From an uncultured Eubacteriales bacterium (GTDB lineage: Bacteria; Bacillota; Clostridia; Christensenellales; Borkfalkiaceae): a DNA stretch of 8,137 bases. The stretch spans positions 1 to 8,137 of the forward strand of contig CACXDQ010000019.1 of the NCBI GenBank assembly GCA_902766475.1, in the 5' to 3' direction. Below, one piece after another: positions 1 through 6,001 of this stretch. Position numbers and translations under genes: made by a program. The notes below the pieces were generated by a model that saw nothing but the letters and a program-made list of their open reading frames with translations, was not told where the DNA came from and did no database searches. Each line of letters starts with the position of its first letter. The stretch's first letter is position 1.

Positions 1-1
1 A

Positions 2-448
2 TATTATTCTATATTCCTTTTCGGGAAAATAAGGGTAAATTCGGGCTACGTTTCGGTAAGCGGGAAATTTGCCGTCGTAAACTATTGCGATAAAAAAGCG
101 CACGCCGTAGAGCTTAAAAAGTTCTTTTTAAGCAATATAAGCAGTAAAAACTTTCTTAAAGTCGAATTCCTTACAGTTAAAAACAAACTTATTTTAGGGG
201 AACTGAGCGAGAGAAATTTCATAATAGCTTCGGCTATAAATATAATTTCCGCACCCGTATATTCGATTTTGAAAGAAGAGATGGTATATCTCGATTTTCG
301 CTTCGACGTGATTTTTAACGACGAAAATTTTAATGCAATGATAAGCGACGTGATGTTTGCGTTTAATTTCTTAGTCGTTACGGAAATATTGCTGAGCAAA
401 ATCGTCGGGGGTATTTTATTTTATGCAAAAAGAAAATTCGGAAAATAA
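2..448 (+). CDS. 3' end of a DUF2953 (YtfI)-like protein, truncated by the window edge
   Basis: An open frame enters from the left edge and runs 148 codons to TAA at 446-448. No plausible start codon lies near the edge, so the true start is upstream. The visible part has a hydrophobic beginning (YYSIFLFGKI), a beta-rich middle with alternating hydrophobic residues (about 12-110) and a hydrophobic C-terminal segment (about 116-141) ending in a basic tail (YAKRKFGK). This resembles DUF2953 membrane-associated proteins. The identification rests largely on position, because in Bacillus (ytfI-ytfJ) and many Clostridia a DUF2953 gene directly precedes ytfJ. Its last 26 nt overlap the ytfJ start, which suggests translational coupling. 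The biochemical role of the family is not established. Coding is supported by the uninterrupted frame and by codon use like that of its neighbours. An open frame on the reverse strand across the same stretch is rejected as a shadow. Confidence 0.7.
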   Translation, partial: YYSIFLFGKIRVNSGYVSVSGKFAVVNYCDKKAHAVELKKFFLSNISSKNFLKVEFLTVKNKLILGELSERNFIIASAINIISAPVYSILKEEMVYLDFRFDVIFNDENFNAMISDVMFAFNFLVVTEILLSKIVGGILFYAKRKFGK

Positions 449-806
449 AATAAAGGATATGATGTCGGCGGCTATCGACAATTTAAGTTCGCTCGTTGAC
501 GCCAATACGATAGTAGGTAAGCCGTTTACTTCGGACGACGGCACGGTTATCATTCCTATTTCAAAGGTTACCATGGGCTTTTTGACGGGAGGGGGAGAAT
601 ACGGAAAAGTCAAGTCTTTTGCCAAGGACCTCTCCATGCCTTTTGCCGGTGGAAACGGAGCCGTAATATCTATGAAGCCGGCAGGTTTTTTGGTTGACGA
701 CGGAAGCGGAATGAAGCTTATAAACGTTGCCAACGACGTTTATGACAGAATGTTCGATTCTGTCGAAGAGTTTTTGAGAGGGCTGAAAAAAGAAGATGAA
801 GAATAA
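423..806 (+). CDS. ytfJ: GerW/YtfJ family sporulation protein
   Basis: A 127-residue protein, close to the usual size of the family. Family hallmarks are visible in order: an N-terminal helix (KDMMSAAIDNLSSLVDANT, about 11-29), VGKPF (31-35), an I-P-I-S-K-V-T-M-G-F segment (44-53) followed by the glycine cluster GGGEYG (56-61), and FAGGNGAVISMKPAGFLV (74-91). An acidic C-terminal helix follows. In B. subtilis, YtfJ (GerW) is a sporulation gene product needed for normal germination; the exact molecular role is unclear. ATG 423 is chosen because family members carry a short leader before the conserved helix, and a G-run (407-411) lies 11 nt upstream. The in-frame ATGs at 459 and 462 would start inside the conserved helix. 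The gene overlaps the upstream gene by 26 nt and the carboxypeptidase gene by 11 nt. Confidence 0.93.
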   Translation: MQKENSENKIKDMMSAAIDNLSSLVDANTIVGKPFTSDDGTVIIPISKVTMGFLTGGGEYGKVKSFAKDLSMPFAGGNGAVISMKPAGFLVDDGSGMKLINVANDVYDRMFDSVEEFLRGLKKEDEE

Positions 807-1866
807 GCTTTTAAACGTCTTTGTCGTAATTTTTTGTGCTTTTTTGTCTGTTTTTACCTATAACCGCCTAATTGAAGCGAACGCATATACTCTTTCCGAA
901 GCCGAAGCCGTGTTTGAAGTAAGTTCGGGGAGAAACTTATATTGTCATAACGAAAACGCACGTCTACCAATGGCAAGCACTACTAAGATTTTGACTGCGC
1001 TAACCGTGATAAACAACTGCAAAGATTTAAACGACGTTGTTTGCGTTACGGATAAAACCGTAGGCGTAGAGGGCAGTAGCGTGTATCTCAAAGCGGGCGA
1101 TAAATTTACGGTAATAGATTTACTGTACGGGCTTATGCTCAGGTCGGGTAATGATTGCGCCGAAACGTTGGCTGTGTATATTTCGGGGAGTATTGATAAG
1201 TTCGTCGAAAAGATGAACGAAGAGGCAAGGGCATGCGGAGCAAATAACTCTAACTTTAAAAACCCACATGGGCTGCCCGATAACGATCATTATACAACGG
1301 CTGAAGATCTTGTAAAAATTGCGATAGCGGCTATGAAAAACGAAGTTTTCAAAAAAATCGTTTCATCTACATCTTATACGGCTATGGAACTTAGTGAGGG
1401 CAGAAAAATTTTGTGGACAAACAAAAATAAAATGCTTAAAGAATACGATGGCGCAAACGGCGTCAAGACGGGGTACACGGTCAAAGCCGGAAGATGTCTT
1501 GTTTCATCCGCAATGCGTAACGGAATGGAAGTTGTGTGCGTAGTGCTTGACAGCCCTGAGATGTTCGAGAGATCGAAAGAGCTTTTGGATAACGCTTTTA
1601 ATAGCTTTACAATGACTAAAATTATCGACGCCGAAAAGTTTGATTATTGTCTGCCGACAGACGGAAACGAAAGATTTATAAAGCTTAAAATCGACGAAGA
1701 TTTTTATTATCCTTTAAAGAACGGCGAAACCTATGAAGTTGAGTTATCATTGCCTGAAAAACTTCCGATAAGCGTGAAAAATTCGCAAACAGTGGGCGAT
1801 ATTAAAATTTTTTGTAAAAAACAGTTGATTTTTTCCGAAAAAATCTATACACTTATAGTTGAATAG
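796..1866 (+). CDS. dacF: Secreted D-alanyl-D-alanine carboxypeptidase (DacF/DacB type, peptidase S11)
   Basis: This 356-residue low-molecular-mass penicillin-binding protein removes the terminal D-Ala from peptidoglycan pentapeptides. All three active-site motifs are present: S61-T-T-K64 with the nucleophilic serine, S117-G-N119, and K224-T-G226. The N-terminus is a clear signal peptide: a short basic start, a hydrophobic core at about 5-20, and a likely cleavage site after A28-N-A30. Residues about 275-356 fit the beta-sheet PBP5 C-terminal domain. The protein ends there, with no evident C-terminal amphipathic anchor, so after cleavage it may be soluble or only loosely attached. The neighbouring ytfJ suggests a sporulation role such as setting cortex cross-linking, as B. 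subtilis DacB and DacF do; that is inference. The family call is secure. Whether the orthologue is DacB or DacF cannot be settled by eye, so the symbol is tentative. The start overlaps the end of ytfJ by 11 nt. Confidence 0.93.
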   Translation: MKNKLLNVFVVIFCAFLSVFTYNRLIEANAYTLSEAEAVFEVSSGRNLYCHNENARLPMASTTKILTALTVINNCKDLNDVVCVTDKTVGVEGSSVYLKAGDKFTVIDLLYGLMLRSGNDCAETLAVYISGSIDKFVEKMNEEARACGANNSNFKNPHGLPDNDHYTTAEDLVKIAIAAMKNEVFKKIVSSTSYTAMELSEGRKILWTNKNKMLKEYDGANGVKTGYTVKAGRCLVSSAMRNGMEVVCVVLDSPEMFERSKELLDNAFNSFTMTKIIDAEKFDYCLPTDGNERFIKLKIDEDFYYPLKNGETYEVELSLPEKLPISVKNSQTVGDIKIFCKKQLIFSEKIYTLIVE

Positions 1867-1884
1867 AAATAAGGAATAACAAAA

Positions 1885-2589
1885 ATGAGATTAAACAAAT
1901 ATTTGGCGGAATGCGGTATAGCGAGCAGAAGGGCTTGCGATAAGATAATCGAGGAGAAAAGAGTTAAAGTAAACGGCAAGGTTTGCGGTTTAGGTACGGA
2001 GATAGACGAAAATTCGGATCACGTTACCGTCGACGGGAAAAAGGTCGGAAGAGTAAATAAATTCGACTATTATATAATGAATAAGCCAAAAGGCTGCGTC
2101 TGCACGGTCAAAGACGACAAGGACAGAAAGACGGTTATGGACTATTTACCGCCTATGTCCGCAAGGGTTTTCCCCGTCGGCAGGCTTGACTATGATTCGG
2201 AAGGGCTTTTGATATTTACAAACGACGGCGATCTTGCAAACAGGCTTACTCATCCGAGAAACGAAGTGCCTAAAACCTATCTCGTAAAGATCGAGGGAGA
2301 GGTCGACGACAAGCTTTTAGACAAAGTGCGCTTAGGCGTTGAGATAGACGGCAGAATGACAAAGAAATGTACGATAAAGCTTATCGCAAGAACGCACGAA
2401 TTTACTAAAATACATATTACGATTACGGAAGGAAGAAACAGAGAAGTCCGTAAAATGTTTGAATCTATCGGAAAAAACGTTGAGTTTTTGAAGAGGATAA
2501 AGATAGGCGATCTGTCGCTCAGCGGACTTGACAGAGGCGAAACGAGAAAGCTTACGCTAGATGAAATAAATTATTTGAAGAACGTTTAA
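1885..2589 (+). CDS. rluB: RluB-type 23S rRNA pseudouridine synthase
   Basis: A 234-residue RsuA/RluB/E/F-family pseudouridine synthase, predicted to isomerise a uridine in 23S rRNA (position 2605 for E. coli RluB). The N-terminal S4 RNA-binding domain is clear (MRLNKYLAECGIASRRACD, then VKVNG, about 1-55). The catalytic motif GRLDYDSEGLLIFTNDG (99-115) carries the expected catalytic Asp102. The family signature EGRNREVRKMFE is at 182-193, followed by LKRIKIG. Length is normal. An AAGGA Shine-Dalgarno sequence (1871-1875) lies 9 nt before the ATG, in the 18 nt gap after the carboxypeptidase gene. In B. subtilis rluB follows dacB-spmA-spmB; here it follows the carboxypeptidase gene directly. 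RluB and RsuA substrates are hard to tell apart by eye, but this gene context favours RluB. Confidence 0.92.
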   Translation: MRLNKYLAECGIASRRACDKIIEEKRVKVNGKVCGLGTEIDENSDHVTVDGKKVGRVNKFDYYIMNKPKGCVCTVKDDKDRKTVMDYLPPMSARVFPVGRLDYDSEGLLIFTNDGDLANRLTHPRNEVPKTYLVKIEGEVDDKLLDKVRLGVEIDGRMTKKCTIKLIARTHEFTKIHITITEGRNREVRKMFESIGKNVEFLKRIKIGDLSLSGLDRGETRKLTLDEINYLKNV

Positions 2590-2600
2590 TAGGTAAAATA

Positions 2601-3305
2601 ATGGACGATAAAGAACTCGTTACGGACAATATCGACGAGAGCTATAAAGAGCTTAAACAAGACTTGAAAGATAAGTATCTCGATTTGCTTTCCGACATTT
2701 TAGACGAAATTAAAAACGACGTCATAAACGAAACGAAGGACATTTTGGGCGTCGATCTGTACGATAAGATAGAAGAGCTGAATAAAGTTAAAAAAGATAT
2801 GGATAGGATAAGGGAAGATTTTATCCATGAAGAAAAATATCAGTCTGTTCAAAGACAACTTGTCTTACTTAAAGACAGCTTAAAAAATGCCGACGAGGGT
2901 GAAACGGAACGCATTAAGGGCGAGCTTAAAAAATCGATGGGTGAGGTGTCTACTTTAAATATTACATTGCAGAACAGGCTTAAAGATCACAGAGATAAGC
3001 TAAACGACGGCGCAATACAGATAGAAAAGATACTTTCTTCAAAAAAAGATGAGATAGAAAGGCTTAAAAAAGAAGTGGTCGACAGGATAAAGAGAGATAT
3101 TTTTACTTGTTTATCTTCATACAACGACGAATTGAAGGTGTTAAATACAACATTCGGCGTCGAAAGCGACGAGCGTGAAACTCCATTTGATGGCAGCGAA
3201 GTTGATTTCGAGATGCCGATACTCAGTTTCGATCCTAAAAAATATAAGAGCGAATCGAAGAAAACGTTTATAGAAAGCGAAAATAAAAGTAAGATAAAAA
3301 ACTGA
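2601..3305 (+). CDS. Uncharacterised coiled-coil protein
   Basis: I do not recognise this 234-residue protein. It is highly charged, with no signal peptide or membrane segment, so it is probably cytoplasmic. Residues about 10-95 and 100-180 look strongly helical with heptad-like spacing of Leu/Ile/Val among Lys, Glu and Asp. A short acidic break at 97-104 (NADEGETE) separates the two stretches. From about 185 onward the sequence becomes an acidic then Ser/Lys-rich tail that looks disordered (FEMPILSFDPKKYKS, then a repetitive Ser/Glu/Lys end). Codon use matches the neighbours, and the frame fits neatly between rluB (11 nt gap) and trmB (1 nt gap), so it is probably a real co-transcribed gene. 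The Shine-Dalgarno sequence is weak (AGG at 2591-2593). Possible roles include structural or scaffold protein, or partner of a neighbouring enzyme. None is supported by a visible motif. Confidence 0.8.
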   Translation: MDDKELVTDNIDESYKELKQDLKDKYLDLLSDILDEIKNDVINETKDILGVDLYDKIEELNKVKKDMDRIREDFIHEEKYQSVQRQLVLLKDSLKNADEGETERIKGELKKSMGEVSTLNITLQNRLKDHRDKLNDGAIQIEKILSSKKDEIERLKKEVVDRIKRDIFTCLSSYNDELKVLNTTFGVESDERETPFDGSEVDFEMPILSFDPKKYKSESKKTFIESENKSKIKN

Positions 3306-3306
3306 T

Positions 3307-3975
3307 ATGAGAATGAGGAGAAAGAAAAACCTCGACGAAAGAATTTCTTCTTGCGACAGACATTTGCTGTTTGTCGAAACGGCTGACTTTTATCAAAAAG
3401 AGCATTCAGAGAGGTTTAATTTAATTGATTTTCGTAAGGTTTTCGGCAACGACAACCCCATATGGCTTGACTTGGGTTGCGGAAAAGGCGGCTTTTCGCT
3501 CGAAACAGCTAAGCGAAATAAAGAAGTAAACGTTATCGGCGTTGAAAAGATAAGCAACGTTATTATCGAGGCGTGCGAAAAAGCCGCCGAAACAGATCCG
3601 GATAACTGTATGTTTTTGAATTGCGCTGTCGAAAATCTGCCTTATTACATACAAAAAGGTAAAATTGAAAGGATATTTTTAAATTTTTCTTGCCCGTATC
3701 CGAAGCATACATATAAAAACAGACGTTTTACATATAAAAACTTCTTAAAAGTTTATAAATATCTTTTATCCGAAAACGGTGAAATACATTTAAAGACGGA
3801 CAATATGAGATTTTTTGAGTTTTCCTTGCAATCGCTTTCCGAAAACGGCTTTAAGCTCAAAAACATTTCACTCGATCTCCAAAATAGCGACTTTAAAGAC
3901 AATATCGAAACAGAATACGAGAAACTTTTTATTTCCAAAGGTTTACCGATATACCGTCTTGAAGCTTATTTATAA
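3307..3975 (+). CDS. trmB: tRNA (guanine-46-N7)-methyltransferase TrmB, with altered pocket residues
   Basis: A 222-residue SAM-dependent class I methyltransferase of the TrmB family, which makes m7G46 in the tRNA variable loop. Visible motifs are the basic start MRMRRKK; the SAM-binding loop LDLGCGKGGF (54-63); GVEK (78-81); NFSCPYPK (126-133) followed by NRRFTYKNFL; HLKTDN (161-166); and the C-terminal SLDLQNSDFKDNIETEYEKLF...G.PIYR (188-217), which closely resembles the Bacillus protein. The usual motif is NFSDPWPK, so Cys129 (TGC at 3691-3693) replaces a conserved Asp. Cys106 in LNCAVENL stands where Bacillus and E. coli have another Asp (NIDAD, HDAVE). The rest is intact and full length, so a working but variant enzyme is more likely than a decayed gene. 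A second ATG two codons in (3313) is an equally possible start. The gene begins 1 nt after the coiled-coil gene and is last before the terminator. Confidence 0.9.
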   Translation: MRMRRKKNLDERISSCDRHLLFVETADFYQKEHSERFNLIDFRKVFGNDNPIWLDLGCGKGGFSLETAKRNKEVNVIGVEKISNVIIEACEKAAETDPDNCMFLNCAVENLPYYIQKGKIERIFLNFSCPYPKHTYKNRRFTYKNFLKVYKYLLSENGEIHLKTDNMRFFEFSLQSLSENGFKLKNISLDLQNSDFKDNIETEYEKLFISKGLPIYRLEAYL

Positions 3976-3989
3976 TTAAAATCTACATG

Positions 3990-4020
3990 ATAAACGGACT
4001 TTTACGTCCGTTTATTTTTT
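3990..4020 (+). terminator. Rho-independent terminator after trmB
   Basis: A perfect 10-bp inverted repeat (ATAAACGGAC at 3990-3999 and GTCCGTTTAT at 4006-4015) encloses a 6-nt loop (TTTTAC). It runs directly into a T-run (4015-4020) and further T-rich sequence. It starts 14 nt after the trmB stop codon. It should end the ytfJ-to-trmB transcript and separate it from the spoIIIA operon. The A/T ends of the stem could also let it work weakly in reverse, but no reverse-strand gene is present. Confidence 0.9.
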
Positions 4021-4080
4021 ATTCTTTTTCTTTGTTCTATTACAAAAAAATCAAGAATAACATATATCGTAGGACAAGTT

Positions 4081-4950
4081 ATGCTTGAATATCTCGGCGA
4101 CAAAATAAAAAATGAAATCTTTTCTTTTACGAATTACGATAATTTGACCGAAATAAGAGTCAGAGCGGCAAAGGGTGTTTTTATATCTTATTTTGACAAT
4201 TATCGCAAATTATCCGAAAGTCAATTAACTTATATCCCCGACATAGCCGATGTTGAAAACATCGTGTTGAGATTATGTAATTTTTCCGTTTTTTGCGCCG
4301 AAGAGAGCATTAAACAGGGTTATATAACGTCAAATGACGGTGAAAGGGTAGGAATTTGCGGAAAATGCGTTATAGGCGTCGGTGGAAAAGTGCAAACGAT
4401 AAAAGATATATCATCGCTCGTTATCAGAATACCCAAACAAATTAAAGGTTTTTTGCAATCATTTTTTGATAAATATTATACCGATAGCATTAAAAGCTGT
4501 TTGGTCGTATCGCCGCCGTTCGGAGGAAAGACGACTTTTATCAGAGAACTCGGCAGACTTATAAGCGATGAGAAGAAAACCGACGTTTTGTTTGTGGACG
4601 AGCGTGACGAGCTTTCGGCAAGCGGTAAATTCGACCTCGGTAAAAACAGCGATATAATGAGATATTGCGATAAACGTTTCGGCTTTTATAACGGCGTAAG
4701 AGCGCTTAACCCCAAAGTTATCGTCTGCGATGAGCTTATGGACGATAACGACGTTAAAGGCGTTATCTTTGCGGCGGCGTCCGGCGTCAAGACGATTGCG
4801 ACTATTCACGGCAATAATCTTAAAGATTTGCAAAATAAAAGCGAGTTTAACGAGATAATAAAGAGCGGCATCTTCGATATAATATTGGAATTAAAAGATT
4901 TTATACCGAAAAAAGTTTATATTTTTGACGGCGGTAAATTAATATGCTGA
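4081..4950 (+). CDS. spoIIIAA: Stage III sporulation protein AA (SpoIIIAA), secretion-type ATPase
   Basis: A 289-residue protein related to the AAA/secretion ATPases of type II and IV systems. It is thought to energise the mother-cell side of the SpoIIIA-SpoIIQ channel. The N-terminal domain carries EIRVRAAKG (24-32) and the conserved GERVGICGKCV segment (87-97). The ATPase core has a P-loop SPPFGGKTT (144-152), then FIRELGR, the VDERDE motif (172-177), Walker B VIVCDE (213-218) and the ATIHGNN sensor-like motif (240-246). Length is near the usual 300 or so. The start at 4081 has a short AGGAC sequence (4071-4075) 5 nt upstream. It is the first gene of the operon, after a 105-bp gap holding the terminator. 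In B. subtilis the operon is driven by sigma-E; I could not place a convincing promoter here. Its 3' end overlaps spoIIIAB by 7 nt. Confidence 0.93.
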   Translation: MLEYLGDKIKNEIFSFTNYDNLTEIRVRAAKGVFISYFDNYRKLSESQLTYIPDIADVENIVLRLCNFSVFCAEESIKQGYITSNDGERVGICGKCVIGVGGKVQTIKDISSLVIRIPKQIKGFLQSFFDKYYTDSIKSCLVVSPPFGGKTTFIRELGRLISDEKKTDVLFVDERDELSASGKFDLGKNSDIMRYCDKRFGFYNGVRALNPKVIVCDELMDDNDVKGVIFAAASGVKTIATIHGNNLKDLQNKSEFNEIIKSGIFDIILELKDFIPKKVYIFDGGKLIC

Positions 4951-5420
4951 AAATAGTTTCGGGCATACTTATTACGATAATATCGACGATCTTAGGTCGA
5001 AAAGCTGTTAAAAGCCATTCGGACAGACTGTCGTTTTATAAATCGTTATGCGAGTTTAATTCCACACTTTTGAAAGATTTGTCTTTTAAACGTAACGGCG
5101 TTGCGGAGGCATTTGATAAGAACTATTATTTTGAAGATTTTAACGACTGTTTAAAGTACGTAAAGGAAAGATTCTTCAATGGAAAGGAAACTATTATCGA
5201 CAGAAGATATTTAAAAGACGGCGAGAGAAGGGAAATAGAGGTCTATTTCGGAGAAATCGGGAAATATTCCTCAATTACGGAAACAGACTATTTAAAACAA
5301 AAAGGAGAAGAATTTGCCGAAATCGTTAAAGCAAGCGAGGAAAAGACTAAGAAATTTTTATCTCTCGGACCAAAACTTGGTTTTACGCTCGGCATAGTCG
5401 TCTTTATTCTGATATTATGA
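4944..5420 (+). CDS. spoIIIAB: Stage III sporulation protein AB (SpoIIIAB)
   Basis: A 158-residue protein with one N-terminal hydrophobic segment (about 4-18), a charged helical middle and a C-terminal hydrophobic segment (about 144-158) that ends the protein. This layout and the size (171 residues in B. subtilis) match SpoIIIAB, a membrane protein with similarity to GspF-type secretion platform proteins. The start MLKIVSGILITIISTILG fits the family pattern, as does the LGPKLGFTLGIVVFIL end. The middle is quite divergent, so the call leans on position between spoIIIAA (7 nt overlap) and spoIIIAC (4 nt ATGA overlap). It is predicted to sit in the mother-cell-derived outer forespore membrane. 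Confidence 0.9.
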   Translation: MLKIVSGILITIISTILGRKAVKSHSDRLSFYKSLCEFNSTLLKDLSFKRNGVAEAFDKNYYFEDFNDCLKYVKERFFNGKETIIDRRYLKDGERREIEVYFGEIGKYSSITETDYLKQKGEEFAEIVKASEEKTKKFLSLGPKLGFTLGIVVFILIL

Positions 5421-5614
5421 GCGTTGATATTATTTTTAAAATTGCAGCTATCGGCATACTTATCACTGTTATCTGTCAGATACTTAAAAAGTCGGATAGG
5501 GACGATATAGCCACGCTTGTAAGTTTAGCCGGGCTGATAATAGTTCTGACTATGGTAATAGGCATGGTTAGCGAACTTTTTTCTTCTATAAAAGACATTT
5601 TTAACCTCTATTAG
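5417..5614 (+). CDS. spoIIIAC: Stage III sporulation protein AC (SpoIIIAC)
   Basis: A 65-residue protein with two hydrophobic helices (about 5-23 and 33-54) joined by a short charged loop (KKSDRDD, 24-30). Family features are DIIFKIAAIGILITV, the SLAGLIIVL segment (36-44) and the end LFSSIKDIFNLY. The usual loop in relatives, as I recall it, is R-E-E-Q-A-M; here it is R-D-D-I-A-T, a mild divergence. It is a small membrane component of the SpoIIIA channel. The start ATG overlaps the spoIIIAB stop codon (ATGA), and only 3 nt separate its end from spoIIIAD. Confidence 0.95.
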   Translation: MSVDIIFKIAAIGILITVICQILKKSDRDDIATLVSLAGLIIVLTMVIGMVSELFSSIKDIFNLY

Positions 5615-5617
5615 CAA

Positions 5618-6001
5618 ATGGAAATTTTTAAAATAGTTGCCGTCGGCGTCGTTTCGGCAATACTTATCGTATATCTTCGTTCGATAAATTCCGAAATGAC
5701 GATGCTCGCAAGTGTTTGCGCCGGAATATTGCTTCTTACCATGACGGTAGATTACGTTGTGGAATTCGTTTCTTTTTTCAGAGAATTATTCGAGAAAAGC
5801 TCAATAGATAAAAGTGTTTTTAAAATCGTGATAAAAATTATCGCAATCGCTTATCTCATCGAATTTACGGTTTCTCTGACAGACGACTTCGGCGTTAAAA
5901 ATATCTCAGATAAGATAACCTTTGCGGGCAAAATTTTGATTCTTTTAATGTCGGCGCCTATCATTAAACAGCTTATCGAAACGGTAGTAAACATGGTATG
6001 A
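5618..6001 (+). CDS. spoIIIAD: Stage III sporulation protein AD (SpoIIIAD)
   Basis: A 127-residue multi-pass membrane protein, the usual family size. Hydrophobic segments lie at about 4-20, 28-52, 67-84 and 101-112. The C-terminal part carries the family pattern IIKIIAIAYLIEF (71-83), then T-D-D-F-G (88-92), SDKITFAGKILIL (97-109) and SAPIIKQLIETVVNM (112-126). SpoIIIAD is a membrane component of the SpoIIIA complex and is related to SpoIIIAC in its first half. The start follows spoIIIAC by 3 nt, and the stop codon overlaps the spoIIIAE start (ATGA at 5998-6001), which suggests coupled translation. Confidence 0.95.
   Translation: MEIFKIVAVGVVSAILIVYLRSINSEMTMLASVCAGILLLTMTVDYVVEFVSFFRELFEKSSIDKSVFKIVIKIIAIAYLIEFTVSLTDDFGVKNISDKITFAGKILILLMSAPIIKQLIETVVNMV

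Noticed and set aside
82..399. Reverse-strand open frame near the left edge
   Set aside because: The + strand frame entering from the edge is uninterrupted, has neighbour-like codon use, and fits the expected DUF2953 gene before ytfJ. The reverse frame is Ser/Lys/Leu-rich with no recognisable domain.
459..464. ATG 459 or 462 as the ytfJ start, after the upstream stop codon
   Set aside because: It would cut into the conserved first helix, and the purine-rich sequence before it is too close to serve as a ribosome-binding site. ATG 423 gives the family-typical leader.
4061..4068. CATATATC as the -10 element of a sigma-E promoter for spoIIIAA, with ATTACAA (4039-4045) as -35
   Set aside because: The -10 part resembles sigma-E sites, but the -35 match is poor. 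Transcription would start at about 4075, removing or splitting the likely ribosome-binding site at 4071-4075. The true promoter may be a little further upstream, but nothing there is convincing by eye.
4510..4536. Loss of the first Walker A glycine in SpoIIIAA (SPPFGGKTT instead of GPPxxGKTT)
   Set aside because: As I recall, clostridial SpoIIIAA proteins often read SPP at this point, and the essential GKTT is intact, so it is probably normal for the group.
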